From contig NZ_RIBP01000004.1 of NCBI RefSeq assembly GCF_007273535.1, positions 2,146,001 through 2,210,000 of the forward strand: a DNA stretch of 64,000 nt, in the 5' to 3' direction. This DNA is from Niallia circulans. GTDB taxonomy: Bacteria; Bacillota; Bacilli; Bacillales; Cytobacillaceae. Below, piece by piece: positions 18,703 through 29,390 of this stretch (position 1 is the stretch's first letter; each line of letters begins with the position of its first letter). Under the pieces are notes generated by a model. The model did no database searches, was not told the origin of the DNA, and worked only from the letters and a program-made list of their open reading frames with translations. A program made the translations under genes and the position numbers.

Positions 18703-20955
18703 ATGGTAAAGCGGAGCAGAATAGTTGCCTTCCTATTAATCGTAGTTGTGTTTGCAGGGTTAATGGGAGGAACAACAAATAATATTTTAAAGAATATTAA
18801 ACTTGGTCTCGATCTTCAAGGGGGCTTTGAGGTTCTTTATCAAGTGGAACCAATTGACAAAAGCCAGAAGATTAATGAGGAGATACTTAACAGTACTGCT
18901 AAAGCACTGGATAAAAGGATTAACGTTCTTGGTGTAAGTGAACCAATTATCCAAATCGAAGGAAAGGACCGCGTCCGCGTCCAGCTTGCAGGTGTAACAG
19001 ACCAGAATAAGGCACGGGAGCTTTTGTCAACAGAAGCAAACCTGTCATTCCGTGATATTAATGATAAAGAGCTGATGGATGGTTCTGATTTAGTCGAAGG
19101 CGGTGCTGCCCAGGCTTTTGATGAAAACGGAAAACCGAGTGTTACCCTTAAGCTTAAAAGTGCAGAAAAATTTAAAGATGTAACAACAGAAGTGCTTGGA
19201 AATCCACTCGTCATTTGGCTTGATTTTGAAGATGGCGATTCCTATGCAGACGAAGCAGCAAAAGCAGATCCAAAATACTTGTCTAATCCGATGGTTAGCA
19301 ATGTATTAAATACAGATACTGTCTCTATCACAGGAAACTTCACAGTGCAGGAAGCTAAAACATTGGCTGACTTGCTGAATGCAGGTGCACTTCCTGTTAA
19401 ATTGACAGAAGTATATTCTACAAGTGTTGGAGCACAGTTTGGTGACGAAGCACTGAAAGATACCGTATTTGCAGGTATAGTCGGTGTGGGACTTGTCTTC
19501 TTGTTCATGCTGTTCTATTACCGTTTACCAGGTTTAATTGCGGTTATTACTCTTTCTGTTTTTGTGTACTTGAACCTGCTCGTTCTTGACTTGATGAACG
19601 GGGTGCTGACACTGCCGGGAATCGCCGCGGTTATACTCGGTGTTGGGATGGCGGTCGATGCCAACATCATCACATATGAACGGATTAAGGATGAGCTTAA
19701 AGTTGGAAAAACCCTGAAATCGGCCTACCAAGCTGGTAACAAAAACTCGATTTCAACTATTATTGACGCTAACCTGACAACCATTCTTGCAAGTGTTATA
19801 TTGTTCGCATATGGTACAAGCTCTGTTAGAGGATTTGCGACATTGCTGATTGTCAGCATCCTTGTAAGCTTCATCACGGCTGTTTATGGAACAAGATTGT
19901 TGCTTGGACTTATCGTTAACAGCAAAGCGTTCAATAAAAAGCCGTCATGGTTTGGTGTAAATAAAAAGGATATTAAACATATCGGCGAAAACTATGACAC
20001 ACTTACATTGCCGACAAAGTTTGATCGTCTTGATTTTGTTAAATACAAAAACATCTTCTTTACTGTTTCAAGTGTGCTCGTTGTTGCGGGTATCATTGTA
20101 ATTGCTGTCTTCAGGCTTAACCTTGGTATTGACTTCTCAGCAGGTTCAAGGATTGAAATTTCCTCAGATAAACCATTAACAACTGAAGCGGTGCAAGCTG
20201 ATTTGGATGCACTGAATATACATGCTGAGGATATTACCCTTTCAGGTGATAATAATGAAAAAGCGGCAATACGCATAAAAGGCGATGATTTAAGCCAAAA
20301 GAAAGTGGCTGAATTAAAAACGGCTATGCATGATAAATACGGTACCGATCCGAATATCAGCACTGTTTCGCCAACAGTCGGAAAAGAATTAGCCAAAAAC
20401 GCTTTTATTGCCATCATCTTGGCATCATTAGGTATCATTCTTTATGTAACGATACGTTTTGAAATATATATGGCAATGGCTGCTATCATTGCATTGCTTC
20501 ATGATGCATTCTTTATTATTGTAATCTTCAGCTTCACACGTCTTGAAGTAGATATAACCTTTATCGCGGCAGTGCTGACAATTGTCGGTTATTCTATCAA
20601 TGACACGATTGTTACGTTTGACCGTATCCGTGAAAATCTTGTGAAGAAGAAAAGAATCAAAACAGCACAGGAAATTAAGGATATTATTAACACAAGTATC
20701 CGCCAGACGTTCACACGCTCACTCAATACGGTTCTTACAGTTGTTATTTGTGTAATTGCCCTGTTGATTTTTGGAAGCGAGTCTATCAGAAACTTCTCAA
20801 TAGCATTATTGATTGGATTAATCGGCGGAGCATATTCTTCTATCTTCATTGCCTCCCAATTATGGTATGTATGGAAGAAGAAAGAGCTTAAGAAAAAAGG
20901 CGTTCTGATTACAATGAAGGAAAAACGCAAAAATTCAGATGAGCCACAAGTATAA
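18703..20955 (+). CDS. secDF: Protein translocase fusion subunit SecDF
   Basis: A 750-residue natural SecD-SecF fusion, as in Bacilli, which uses the proton-motive force to pull secreted proteins out of the SecYEG channel. The SecD half (1-430) has GLDLQGG, a large periplasmic-type domain and six helices; the SecF half (440-750) starts YKNIFFTVSS and has NLGIDFSAGSRIE and six helices. ATG follows AAGGAGGAAAAA. Terminator downstream. yajC, its partner, is 3.6 kb upstream. Confidence 0.97.
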   Translation: MVKRSRIVAFLLIVVVFAGLMGGTTNNILKNIKLGLDLQGGFEVLYQVEPIDKSQKINEEILNSTAKALDKRINVLGVSEPIIQIEGKDRVRVQLAGVTDQNKARELLSTEANLSFRDINDKELMDGSDLVEGGAAQAFDENGKPSVTLKLKSAEKFKDVTTEVLGNPLVIWLDFEDGDSYADEAAKADPKYLSNPMVSNVLNTDTVSITGNFTVQEAKTLADLLNAGALPVKLTEVYSTSVGAQFGDEALKDTVFAGIVGVGLVFLFMLFYYRLPGLIAVITLSVFVYLNLLVLDLMNGVLTLPGIAAVILGVGMAVDANIITYERIKDELKVGKTLKSAYQAGNKNSISTIIDANLTTILASVILFAYGTSSVRGFATLLIVSILVSFITAVYGTRLLLGLIVNSKAFNKKPSWFGVNKKDIKHIGENYDTLTLPTKFDRLDFVKYKNIFFTVSSVLVVAGIIVIAVFRLNLGIDFSAGSRIEISSDKPLTTEAVQADLDALNIHAEDITLSGDNNEKAAIRIKGDDLSQKKVAELKTAMHDKYGTDPNISTVSPTVGKELAKNAFIAIILASLGIILYVTIRFEIYMAMAAIIALLHDAFFIIVIFSFTRLEVDITFIAAVLTIVGYSINDTIVTFDRIRENLVKKKRIKTAQEIKDIINTSIRQTFTRSLNTVLTVVICVIALLIFGSESIRNFSIALLIGLIGGAYSSIFIASQLWYVWKKKELKKKGVLITMKEKRKNSDEPQV

Positions 20956-20961
20956 TGAAGG

Positions 20962-20992
20962 AACAGGACCTTGTAAGAGGTCCTGTTTTTTG
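20962..20992 (+). terminator. Terminator after secDF
   Basis: AACAGGACCT (20962-20971) pairs perfectly with AGGTCCTGTT (20978-20987), followed by TTTTTTG. Confidence 0.93.
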
Positions 20993-21082
20993 TTGTTTCT
21001 GCATTTTAAAAAAAACATGTTTTGAAGGATTGCTATTAAGGGAAAGTTATCAAGAAGACCTATATTTTTTTTGGAGGTAATT

Positions 21083-21406
21083 ATGAAAATTCAGTGGAAT
21101 TTATTATTTGGAATTATTTTTGCCGTTATTGTGGCAGTATTTGCAGTAATTAATGTCGATTCTGTTACGGTCAACTATTTGTTGGGAACAGGACAATGGC
21201 CGCTTATCCTTGTTATTCTGATTTCTGTTTTGCTGGGCGGCTTGATGATCGGTTCTGCCGGCTTAATTAAAATTTATTCCCTGCAAAGAAAGTGGAAGGC
21301 TGCTGTTAAGGAAAAAGATGCCCTGCAATTACGAGTACAGGAGCTTGAACCATTAGAGCCTGGCAGCACAGAATCTGTTGATCCAATCTCTGTCCCATCG
21401 AAATAA
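21083..21406 (+). CDS. LapA-domain membrane protein (YrvD-like)
   Basis: A 107-residue protein with two membrane helices (residues 3-23 and 38-60) and a short coiled coil (SLQRKWKAAVKEKDALQLRVQELE), the LapA/DUF1049 pattern. The Gram-negative relative LapA coordinates LPS assembly, a function that cannot apply here; the role in Bacilli is unknown. ATG 21083 follows TTGGAGGTAATT; the in-frame TTG at 21071 overlaps that site. It occupies the place of yrvD between secDF and recJ. Confidence 0.8.
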   Translation: MKIQWNLLFGIIFAVIVAVFAVINVDSVTVNYLLGTGQWPLILVILISVLLGGLMIGSAGLIKIYSLQRKWKAAVKEKDALQLRVQELEPLEPGSTESVDPISVPSK

Positions 21407-21416
21407 TATTTCTGTT

Positions 21417-21450
21417 AAAAAGCTTATGCCTTCACGCATAAGCTTTTTTT
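21417..21450 (+). terminator. Terminator after the LapA-like gene
   Basis: AAAAGCTTATGC (21417-21428) pairs with GCATAAGCTTTT (21436-21447), then more T. Confidence 0.93.
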
Positions 21451-21497
21451 CTGTGTCAGCTAGTTCTGTGAACGCCTCCTTCTTCCACTAACAAACA

Positions 21498-21526
21498 TTG
21501 AAAGGAACACCTCTAACTTGTATAAT
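21498..21526 (+). promoter_or_regulatory. SigA promoter of recJ-apt
   Basis: TTGAAA (21498-21503), 17 bp, consensus TATAAT (21521-21526), with transcription predicted to begin only about 10 bases before the recJ start. Confidence 0.75.
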
Positions 21527-21542
21527 GATAGATTGAGGTGAT

Positions 21543-23909
21543 ATGATGCTGCATTCAAAAACTAGATGGATTGTAGAAGACAAAGATAAGAAAGATGCTG
21601 CAATACTTGCAGACCAGTTAAAAATCACACCTCTTGTAGCAAGTTTACTAGTAAACAGAGGATATGATAACCGCGAAAAAGCGGAGAATTTTTTATACAG
21701 CAGAGACAATTTTCATGACCCATTCCTAATGAAGGGGATGGATATAGCAGTCAAACGAATAAAGGAAGCAATAGAAAAAGGGGAACCAATCCTCATCTTT
21801 GGCGATTACGATGCAGATGGTGTAACAAGCACTACAGTCATGATGAAAACGTTGGAGGATATGGGAGCAGATGTGCAATTTTATATTCCCAACCGTTTCA
21901 CAGAAGGCTATGGCCCTAATGAAGGGGCATTTCGGTATGCCGCAAGTATTGGCATTAAATTGATTATCACAGTGGATACTGGCATTGCAGCAGTTAAGGA
22001 AGCAGATGTTGCTAAAGAGCTAGGAATTGACTATATCGTAACAGATCATCATGAACCAGGCCCAGTGCTGCCTGATGCAATGGCCATTATTCATCCAAGA
22101 CTTGAAGGAAGTGATTATCCGTTTCATGAGCTTGCGGGGGTTGGCGTAGCTTTAAAAGTTGCTCATGCCCTGTACGGAGAGCTTCCTGAACAGCTTCTGC
22201 AATTTGCAGCTATTGGAACGATTGCCGATCTTGTTTCTCTGACAGGGGAAAACAGAGTTATTGCTAAGCTTGGAATTAAGAAGTTGAAGCAAACAACTAA
22301 TACTGGCTTGAAGGCATTGCTGAAACAGATGAATACAGAAGCAAGTGGGATAGATGAAGAAACAATCGGCTTTATGATTGCGCCGCGCATTAATGCAGTC
22401 GGCAGATTAGACAGTGCAGATCCTGCAGTTGAGCTGTTGTTAACAGATGACCCTGACATTGCTGCATCTCTTGCAGAAGAGATGGAAGCAACAAACAAGG
22501 AAAGACAAGCAATTGTTAACCAAATTACAGAAGAAGCGATGGAACAGGTAGAATCCTTATATCCGCTAGAAGATAACAGGGTGCTTATCGTTGGAAAAGA
22601 GGGATGGAATCCGGGCGTAGTTGGTATCGTTGCGTCAAGACTTGTCGAGAAGTACTACAGGCCTACAATCGTGCTGGGGTTTGACCAGGAAAAAGGAATT
22701 GCAAAAGGATCTGCCCGAAGTATTGCTGGTTTTGATTTGTATCAGAATCTGTCAACATGCAGGGAGCTTCTGCCTCATTTCGGAGGACATCCAATGGCTG
22801 CGGGTATGACGTTAGCGATTGAGGATGTGCAGGAGCTCAGAGAACGTCTCAATAGTCTTGCATTTGAACAGCTAAAGCCTACGGATTTAATTCCATTAAC
22901 AGCTGTTGATATGAAAATTGACTTGAAGGATGCCCATTTAAGTGCAATTGAAGAAATGCAGCTCCTTGCGCCATTTGGAGTTGATAATGCGAAGCCGCGT
23001 ATTGTGATTGAGCAGGTTGAAATTGGCACGATAAGAAAAATAGGTGCAAATCAAAATCATCTTAAGCTGCAATTTGTCCAGAATGAAAGCAATCTGGATG
23101 GAATTGGTTTTGGCATCGGTGAACTATATGACCATATATCACCAAGCGCAAAGCTTTCTGTATTAGGACAGCTTTCCATTAACGAATGGAATAATATTAA
23201 AAAACCGCAAATATTTATTCAGGATATTGCTGTGAATCATTGGCAGCTTTTTGATTATCGAGGTATTCGTAATATGGAGAAGCTTGAAGCGGCCATTCCA
23301 GCAGATAGTGCAACATGGATTTTCTTTAATAAAGAGTCCGTAACAGAGGAATTGGTTAAGCTAATCAAGGATTACAAAATAATTGAAAATCATGATGATG
23401 CAGCATCCTTTCAAACAGATAATCGCATACTAGTATTAGCAGATTTTCCTAGCAATAAAGAGATTGTCCAGCAATTATTATCAAGTTCCGCTCCAGAGAG
23501 GATTTATGCAAGCTTTTTTAAGCAGGATAGCGACTTTTTCAGCACAATGCCGACAAGGGATCATTTCAAATGGTATTACTCCTTTCTTGCCAAGCAGGAT
23601 GGGTTTGACCTTAAAAAGTTTGGTGGAGAACTGGCAAAACGCCAAGGTTGGAGTAAAGAAACAATTGTTTTTATGTCAAAGGTGTTTTTTGAGCTGAATT
23701 TTGTTACAATGAAGGATGGGTTTATTTCGCTGAATAAGAATAGCAATAGAAGGGATTTAACAGAGTCTCCTTCTTTTCAACAGAAACAAGCACAATTTTC
23801 GCTCGAAAATGAATTAATATACTCGTCTTATGAGCAATTAAAGAATTGGTTTGATCTTATTCTTCAGAAATCCGTTAAGAATGAGGAGGAAGTGCAAGAA
23901 TGGATTTAA
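21543..23909 (+). CDS. recJ: Single-stranded-DNA exonuclease RecJ
   Basis: A 5-prime to 3-prime ssDNA exonuclease used in recombination and mismatch or base-excision repair. DHH-family motifs are present: [22 protein letters not shown], and the DHHA1 motif [10 protein letters not shown] (about residue 415). The 788 residues include the long C-terminal extension typical of Bacillus RecJ. ATG 21543 or the adjacent ATG 21546 follow TTGAGGTGAT. The end overlaps apt by 10 bases. Confidence 0.95.
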   Translation: MMLHSKTRWIVEDKDKKDAAILADQLKITPLVASLLVNRGYDNREKAENFLYSRDNFHDPFLMKGMDIAVKRIKEAIEKGEPILIFGDYDADGVTSTTVMMKTLEDMGADVQFYIPNRFTEGYGPNEGAFRYAASIGIKLIITVDTGIAAVKEADVAKELGIDYIVTDHHEPGPVLPDAMAIIHPRLEGSDYPFHELAGVGVALKVAHALYGELPEQLLQFAAIGTIADLVSLTGENRVIAKLGIKKLKQTTNTGLKALLKQMNTEASGIDEETIGFMIAPRINAVGRLDSADPAVELLLTDDPDIAASLAEEMEATNKERQAIVNQITEEAMEQVESLYPLEDNRVLIVGKEGWNPGVVGIVASRLVEKYYRPTIVLGFDQEKGIAKGSARSIAGFDLYQNLSTCRELLPHFGGHPMAAGMTLAIEDVQELRERLNSLAFEQLKPTDLIPLTAVDMKIDLKDAHLSAIEEMQLLAPFGVDNAKPRIVIEQVEIGTIRKIGANQNHLKLQFVQNESNLDGIGFGIGELYDHISPSAKLSVLGQLSINEWNNIKKPQIFIQDIAVNHWQLFDYRGIRNMEKLEAAIPADSATWIFFNKESVTEELVKLIKDYKIIENHDDAASFQTDNRILVLADFPSNKEIVQQLLSSSAPERIYASFFKQDSDFFSTMPTRDHFKWYYSFLAKQDGFDLKKFGGELAKRQGWSKETIVFMSKVFFELNFVTMKDGFISLNKNSNRRDLTESPSFQQKQAQFSLENELIYSSYEQLKNWFDLILQKSVKNEEEVQEWI

Positions 23910-24412
23910 AACAGTACGTAACAATTGTGGAAGATTGGCCAAAACCAGGCATTCGTTTCAAAGATATCACTACGCTTATGGATAATGGTGAAGCATATAG
24001 ATACGCAACAAACCAGATTGTAGAATATGCGAAAGAAAAGGAAATCGATATTGTTGTCGGACCAGAAGCTCGCGGCTTTATTATCGGCTGTCCTGTTGCT
24101 TATTCACTTGGTGTTGGTTTTGCACCAGTTCGTAAGGAAGGAAAGCTGCCAAGAGAAACAATCAAAGTTTCTTACGGTCTTGAATACGGCAAGGATGTTT
24201 TAACAATCCATAAGGATGCAATTAAACCAGGTCAAAGAGTGCTTATTACAGATGATTTGCTAGCAACAGGCGGAACAATTGATGCTACGATTAAGCTTGT
24301 AGAGGAACTTGGCGGTGTTGTAGCGGGAATTGCTTTCTTGATTGAATTGTCTTACCTTGAAGGACGCAAGAACCTTGATGGCTACGATATTTTGACATTA
24401 ATGGAATATTGA
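23900..24412 (+). CDS. apt: Adenine phosphoribosyltransferase
   Basis: Salvages adenine plus PRPP to AMP. The 170-residue protein has the PRPP-binding signature [13 protein letters not shown] and the family block [18 protein letters not shown] 23900 lies within the end of recJ after GAGGAGGAAGTG, so translation is coupled. relA follows after a terminator; the recJ-apt-relA order is typical of Bacilli and joins purine salvage to (p)ppGpp metabolism. Confidence 0.97.
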   Translation: MDLKQYVTIVEDWPKPGIRFKDITTLMDNGEAYRYATNQIVEYAKEKEIDIVVGPEARGFIIGCPVAYSLGVGFAPVRKEGKLPRETIKVSYGLEYGKDVLTIHKDAIKPGQRVLITDDLLATGGTIDATIKLVEELGGVVAGIAFLIELSYLEGRKNLDGYDILTLMEY

Positions 24413-24421
24413 TTTAACGAT

Positions 24422-24450
24422 AAAGAGCGCTGAAAATGCGCTCTTTTTTT
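24422..24450 (+). terminator. Terminator after apt
   Basis: AAAGAGCGC (24422-24430) pairs with GCGCTCTTT (24438-24446), with seven T in total. Confidence 0.92.
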
Positions 24451-24712
24451 GTTTCTGTTTATAATAGGGTAAGAGTATAGAGCGTAATTCGACTGCTTTC
24501 GACAAAAATTCTCTCTTTTTGCAAAAAAATTACATGGATTCTCTTTACATTCTTGCGCTTTTTTTTAATAATAGAAATAATCATTCTAAAATTGTTTTAA
24601 TTCTATTATAAATTGCATGATGCAATATAAGGAAAAACATATAGCGGGATAGATAAATAGTCGGAATTATGATAAATTCTAAGAATACACTCGGAATATG
24701 AAAGGTGATTAC
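24451..24712 (+). other. Gene-free region ahead of relA
   Basis: An AT-rich stretch presumably holding the relA promoter. A perfect palindrome ATTGCAT G ATGCAAT lies at 24612-24626, and TATTAT boxes are nearby, but no convincing -35/-10 pair was found. No small gene was seen. Confidence 0.5.
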
Positions 24713-26908
24713 ATGGCGAATGATCAAGTGTTAACCGCCGAACAAGTCATCGATAAGACAAGAGGATATTTAAACGAAGAGCATACGGAGTTCATACAAA
24801 AAGCCTATGAATTTGCCCAAAATGCTCATCGTGAACAATATAGAAAATCTGGTGAGCCATATATTATCCATCCTATTCAAGTGGCTGGAATTCTTGCTGA
24901 TTTGCAAATGGATCCGGCTACTGTAGCTGCAGGTTTTCTCCATGATGTTGTTGAAGATACGGATATCACATTAGATGATATAAGTGATAGCTTCAGCAAT
25001 GAAGTGGCCATGCTCGTTGACGGCGTTACAAAACTAGGGAAGATCAAATACAAATCCCACGAAGAACAGCAAGCAGAAAATCATCGCAAAATGTTTGTAG
25101 CAATGGCGCAGGATATTAGGGTCATCCTAATCAAGCTTGCGGACAGGCTTCATAACATGCGCACATTAAAGCACCTACCTGCTGAAAAGCAGCGCCGCAT
25201 TTCAAATGAAACGCTTGAAATTTTCGCACCTTTAGCCCACAGACTAGGGATATCTACAATTAAATGGGAGCTCGAAGATACAGCTCTGCGTTATATGAAT
25301 CCACAGCAATATTATCGAATTGTTAACTTAATGAAAAAGAAGCGCGCTGAGCGTGAACAATATTTAGAAGAAGTTGTTTCCGAAATACGCGAAGGCACAG
25401 GTGAAGTGAAGATCCAGTCAGATATCTCTGGCAGACCTAAGCATATTTACAGCATCTATCGCAAGATGGTGCTGCAGAATAAGCAATTTAATGAGATATA
25501 TGATTTGCTGGCAGTACGAATTGTCGTTAACAGCATTAAGGACTGTTATGCAGTACTTGGAATCATTCATACACGCTGGAAGCCGATGCCAGGCCGTTTC
25601 AAAGACTATATAGCTATGCCTAAGGCAAATATGTACCAATCCTTGCATACAACAGTTATCGGTCCGAAAGGGGATCCCCTTGAGGTTCAAATACGTACAA
25701 CAGAGATGCATCGCATTGCAGAGTTCGGGATTGCAGCTCACTGGGCATATAAAGAAGGAAAAACAGTCGATGAAGGCTCCTCCTTTGAAGAAAAGCTGTC
25801 ATGGTTCAGGGAAATTCTTGATTTCCAAGAAGACAGTATTAACGCAGAGGAATTTATGGAAAGTCTGAAAATCGATTTGTTCTCTGACATGGTATTTGTG
25901 TTCACACCAAAAGGCGATGTATTTGAACTGCCTTCAGGATCTGTTCCAATTGATTTCGCATACCGAATTCACTCTGAAATCGGTAATAAAACTATTGGTG
26001 CAAAAGTGAACGGAAAGATGGTAACACTTGATTACAAGTTGAAGACTGGTGATATAGTCGAAATCCATACGAGCAAGCATTCCTATGGACCAAGCCAAGA
26101 CTGGATTAAGATTGCTCAGACTTCACAAGCTAAAAATAAAATCAGACAGTTCTTCAAAAAGCAGCGTAAAGAAGAAAATGTGGAAAAGGGCAAGGAGCTA
26201 GTCGAGAAAGAAATCCGCAATATGGAATTCGATCTGAAGGAAATCCTTACACCTGAAAATATTAAAACAGTACTTGAAAAGTTTAATTTTGTTGGGGAAG
26301 AAGATATGTATGCCGCTGTTGGTTACAACGGGATCACCGCACTTCAAGTAGCGAACCGCCTCACGGAAAAATGGCGCAGAAAACGGGATGCAGAGCAATC
26401 TGCAACTATTTCAAACGCTGTTGCTGAGCTTAAATCATTCCCAAGTACGAAAAAACGTGCTTCAGGTGTTCGTGTTACTGGAATTGACAACCTGTTAATT
26501 AGGCTGTCTCGCTGTTGTAATCCTGTCCCAGGTGATGAAATCGTCGGATTTATCACAAAAGGGCGAGGTGTTTCTGTTCACCGCTCTGACTGTACGAATA
26601 TTGATACAGAGGATGCCAAGGCGAGGTTAATTCCTGTTGAATGGGAAACAGCTTTAAATGACCGTAAGGAATACAATGTGGAAATTGAGATAAGTGGTTA
26701 TGACAGAAGAGGACTTCTGAATGAAGTGCTTCAAGCTGTCAATGAATCGCAAACAAATATCTCTGCTGTATCAGGCAAATCGGACCGAAATAAGATGGCT
26801 ACCATCACGATGTCAATTCTTATCCTTAACGTAAACCACCTGCATAAAGTGGTGGAAAGAATTAAACAAATACCTGATGTCTATTCTGTCCGAAGAATTA
26901 TGAACTAA
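24713..26908 (+). CDS. relA: Bifunctional (p)ppGpp synthetase/hydrolase RelA (Rel)
   Basis: A 731-residue long RSH enzyme governing the stringent response. Domains in order: HD hydrolase (HDVVEDT, about residue 78-84), synthetase ([21 protein letters not shown] region, about 290-320), TGS ([16 protein letters not shown], about 395), a zinc-finger-type domain ([11 protein letters not shown] ... HRSDC) and a C-terminal ACT domain. Both HD and synthetase motifs look intact, so it should make and degrade (p)ppGpp. ATG 24713 follows AAAGGTGA; ATG 24698 lies before that site. Confidence 0.97.
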   Translation: MANDQVLTAEQVIDKTRGYLNEEHTEFIQKAYEFAQNAHREQYRKSGEPYIIHPIQVAGILADLQMDPATVAAGFLHDVVEDTDITLDDISDSFSNEVAMLVDGVTKLGKIKYKSHEEQQAENHRKMFVAMAQDIRVILIKLADRLHNMRTLKHLPAEKQRRISNETLEIFAPLAHRLGISTIKWELEDTALRYMNPQQYYRIVNLMKKKRAEREQYLEEVVSEIREGTGEVKIQSDISGRPKHIYSIYRKMVLQNKQFNEIYDLLAVRIVVNSIKDCYAVLGIIHTRWKPMPGRFKDYIAMPKANMYQSLHTTVIGPKGDPLEVQIRTTEMHRIAEFGIAAHWAYKEGKTVDEGSSFEEKLSWFREILDFQEDSINAEEFMESLKIDLFSDMVFVFTPKGDVFELPSGSVPIDFAYRIHSEIGNKTIGAKVNGKMVTLDYKLKTGDIVEIHTSKHSYGPSQDWIKIAQTSQAKNKIRQFFKKQRKEENVEKGKELVEKEIRNMEFDLKEILTPENIKTVLEKFNFVGEEDMYAAVGYNGITALQVANRLTEKWRRKRDAEQSATISNAVAELKSFPSTKKRASGVRVTGIDNLLIRLSRCCNPVPGDEIVGFITKGRGVSVHRSDCTNIDTEDAKARLIPVEWETALNDRKEYNVEIEISGYDRRGLLNEVLQAVNESQTNISAVSGKSDRNKMATITMSILILNVNHLHKVVERIKQIPDVYSVRRIMN

Positions 26909-26919
26909 GGAGAAAAATC

Positions 26920-27360
26920 GTGCGTATTGTTTTGCAAAGAGTAAAAGAAGCTAAAGTGGAAGTGGAAGGAAAAACAGTTGGACAAATCGAGAAGGGCTAT
27001 ATGCTGCTTGTCGGTATCACCCATGATGACACACAGGAGGATGCTGCCAAGCTTGCAGATAAGATTGCCCATCTGCGCATTTTTGAGGATGCTGACGGGA
27101 AAATGAATCATAGTATCCAAGATGTCGAAGGGTCCATTTTGTCCGTTTCCCAGTTTACCCTGTATGGAGATACCCGGAAAGGGAGACGGCCAAACTTTAT
27201 GAATGCTGCCAAGCCGGATTATGCAAAAGATTTATACGATCAATTTAATAGATTGCTTGGTGAGAAGGGGATGCACGTCGAAACAGGCATTTTTGGGGCA
27301 ATGATGGATGTTTCCTTGATTAATGATGGTCCTGTAACCCTTATCCTTGATAATCAATAA
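26920..27360 (+). CDS. dtd: D-aminoacyl-tRNA deacylase
   Basis: Removes D-amino acids (and glycine from tRNA-Ala) mischarged to tRNA. The 146-residue protein shows SQFTLYGD and the C-terminal NDGPVT, which form the cross-subunit Gly-cisPro active site. The start is GTG behind AAGGAGAAAA, 11 bases after relA, so the two are co-transcribed. Confidence 0.96.
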   Translation: MRIVLQRVKEAKVEVEGKTVGQIEKGYMLLVGITHDDTQEDAAKLADKIAHLRIFEDADGKMNHSIQDVEGSILSVSQFTLYGDTRKGRRPNFMNAAKPDYAKDLYDQFNRLLGEKGMHVETGIFGAMMDVSLINDGPVTLILDNQ

Positions 27361-27398
27361 AAAAAAATCCGTTCCAATGAGGAACGGATTTTTTTTTA
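27359..27398. terminator. Bidirectional terminator between dtd and amidase gene
   Basis: A 15-base arm (27361-27375) pairs perfectly with 27381-27395, flanked by A-run and T-run and thus active on both strands. It overlaps the ends of both genes. Confidence 0.95.
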
Positions 27399-28934
27399 TT
27401 GGAAATAGTTTTCAAGTCCTTTATAAATGGCTGCAGAAACAGTTTCCTGATATTTTTGGGAGGATACAAGCTGCTCCTCGTTTTTGTTGCTTAAATATCC
27501 GAGCTCAAGAAGTGTTGCTGGCTGCTGATTTCCCCTTAAAACAAAGTAATTATTTTGCCTTACACCACGGTCTTTTAATTCTGTTGATTCGATAATACTT
27601 TCATGCAGCACATTAGCAAGCTCCTTTTGGGAAGAGCTGTAATAATAGCTTGTCATCCCTCTGACACTGCTGTCTTTAATGCTGTCATAATGGATGCTGA
27701 TAAATGCATCTGCTCTGTTAAGATTGCTGATATCAACTCTGTCCTGCAGTGTGATGAAAATATCATTTTGTCTTGTGATAATCACATTACTTCCAGCAGC
27801 CCGTAACTTGTCTGCCAGAAGATTGGCAGTGCGGATTGTCAGTGTTTTTTCCAGAGTGCCGATAGCTCCGATAGTTCCGCTGTCTTTACCGCCATGACCT
27901 GGATCAATGACAATTGTTTTCCCTTTTAAGTCACCAGTTTCATCACGATTACTTTTCTGTTCTGTGGTTGATGCTTGTCCACTTGCAGCCTCCTGCACAA
28001 TCCAGTTGGCTACATAGCCTGTGTCACCGCTGTCTAGCTCAATCTTATACCAATCTCCAACCTCTTCTGTTGCCTGATAAGATTGTCCTTTTGCTGCAAC
28101 AAGCAGCACAGAGGCATTAGCAGAAGCATCACTGCGAATGTTTGTCCCATCGTGAAGAATGGTGACAGACGTATCAATTGTTTGGTTCGAGGTCGACGAC
28201 GTGCTTTCAACCTCGCCTTCCTCCTGAAGCAAGCTTTTATAAACCCAGCCAGTATTGCCTGAGAATTGGATTTTAACCCAATCTCCATTCTCTGCCACTA
28301 TATGTATGACAGTACCTTCTGCCAACTTTCCGATGACCTCTCCATTTAAGGAAGCAGTGTCCCGAACATTAATATTGTTCTCACTAACAACAGCTGTTGT
28401 GTCATCCTGTGAGACCTCATCTGGGGCTTGAGTTGTTGCTGATGATATGTATTCGCTGTTTACCCAGCCTGTTCCTGATGGTGACTGAATCTTTGTCCAA
28501 TTTCCATCGTTTGAAAGGATTGTAACAGTCATTTCCTTACTAAGTGTCGTAATAACCTGATAGTCAGTGCCTGGTCCTTTACGAAGTCTGATGCCACCCT
28601 CTGTTATTGTTCCGCTACTACCTTCACTCACAGTGGAAACAGTAGCTTCCCCACTTTCAGTGGAACCATCAGATTTAGTGACTAAATAAGCTGCGACCCA
28701 ACCAACTTGCCCATTTCCCATATCAATTTTTAACCAATCTCCATTGTCTGTTACAACCGTGTAGTTTGTGCCTATTTCCATTTGTCCTTTAATCGCGTCT
28801 TCAAGACTTGGGCCTTCTCTTATATTAAGGACTGTCGACGATTGAACGGTTTGACTGCTTTCTGCATGAACCTCTAATGCAGGCAGGAGCATAAGCAGCA
28901 AAATGGGAATAACCCACTGTCGTTTCTTTATCAT
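27396..28934 (-). CDS. yrvJ: SH3b-containing N-acetylmuramoyl-L-alanine amidase (YrvJ-like)
   Basis: A 512-residue exported peptidoglycan hydrolase. Residues 1-24 are a signal peptide; four bacterial SH3 domains follow (about 30-85, 105-165, 185-240, 255-315), each beginning with a VLNIREGP or GIRLRKGP-type strand; residues 335-510 form an Amidase_3 zinc domain with DPGHGGKDSG, a zinc Glu in LEKT, SIHYDS and the catalytic Glu in LLELGYLSN. Four SH3b copies suggest firm wall attachment. The start at 28934 has AAAGGAGG about 13 bases upstream, a rather long spacing. Confidence 0.9.
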   Translation of the reverse strand: MIKKRQWVIPILLLMLLPALEVHAESSQTVQSSTVLNIREGPSLEDAIKGQMEIGTNYTVVTDNGDWLKIDMGNGQVGWVAAYLVTKSDGSTESGEATVSTVSEGSSGTITEGGIRLRKGPGTDYQVITTLSKEMTVTILSNDGNWTKIQSPSGTGWVNSEYISSATTQAPDEVSQDDTTAVVSENNINVRDTASLNGEVIGKLAEGTVIHIVAENGDWVKIQFSGNTGWVYKSLLQEEGEVESTSSTSNQTIDTSVTILHDGTNIRSDASANASVLLVAAKGQSYQATEEVGDWYKIELDSGDTGYVANWIVQEAASGQASTTEQKSNRDETGDLKGKTIVIDPGHGGKDSGTIGAIGTLEKTLTIRTANLLADKLRAAGSNVIITRQNDIFITLQDRVDISNLNRADAFISIHYDSIKDSSVRGMTSYYYSSSQKELANVLHESIIESTELKDRGVRQNNYFVLRGNQQPATLLELGYLSNKNEEQLVSSQKYQETVSAAIYKGLENYFQ

Positions 28935-29132
28935 CTGGAAGCTTATTCCTCCTTTCCAATTGAAAGAGCTATTTCATTTGCATTTTAATACATTTCTCTG
29001 TAAGTAGACAATCTCCTTTGATAACTTTTCTCTTTTTCTTTTCAATTTTAGACAATAAATATAACATATAATGAAAAAATTTTTTACTCCTGGGGATAAT
29101 AATAGAAATTACGAAGAAAAAGGGTGAAAACA

Positions 29133-29309
29133 ATGAGATTTGGTGAAAAAAGTATAAAAACACATGATGTTAACTCGAAATTACTCGGTATTGATTTTCA
29201 TGATTTTATTGAAAAGGAAGCATATTCGACTGCTGTTGAGCTTGCTTCTGAATTTGGCTTATCTGTCGGAGATGCAAAAAAACTGAAGAAGCAGGTTGGC
29301 AGGTATTAA
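29133..29309 (+). CDS. Small conserved protein upstream of hisS
   Basis: A 58-residue charged protein with no signal or membrane segment. Residues 17-58 (LLGIDFHDFIEKEAYSTAV then LASEFGLSVGDAKKLKKQ) look like a short helix-turn-helix, as in sigma-factor region 4 or DNA-binding switch domains. The function is unknown. ATG 29133 follows AAAGGGTG with normal spacing; an in-frame GTG at 29124 overlaps that site. Homologues occur between yrvJ and hisS in Bacillus from what I recall, but I cannot verify the name. Confidence 0.7.
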   Translation: MRFGEKSIKTHDVNSKLLGIDFHDFIEKEAYSTAVELASEFGLSVGDAKKLKKQVGRY

Positions 29310-29331
29310 GAAAGTGCACAGCAATTGACTA

Positions 29332-29360
29332 TTGACAATCAATTGAACTCTTATTATTAT
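29332..29360 (+). promoter_or_regulatory. SigA promoter of hisS-aspS
   Basis: Consensus TTGACA (29332-29337), 17 bp, TATTAT (29355-29360). The predicted start is near 29367, giving a leader of about 370 nt that contains the T-box. Confidence 0.8.
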
Positions 29361-29390
29361 TAATTAAATAATAAGGGATAAATTAAAAAA

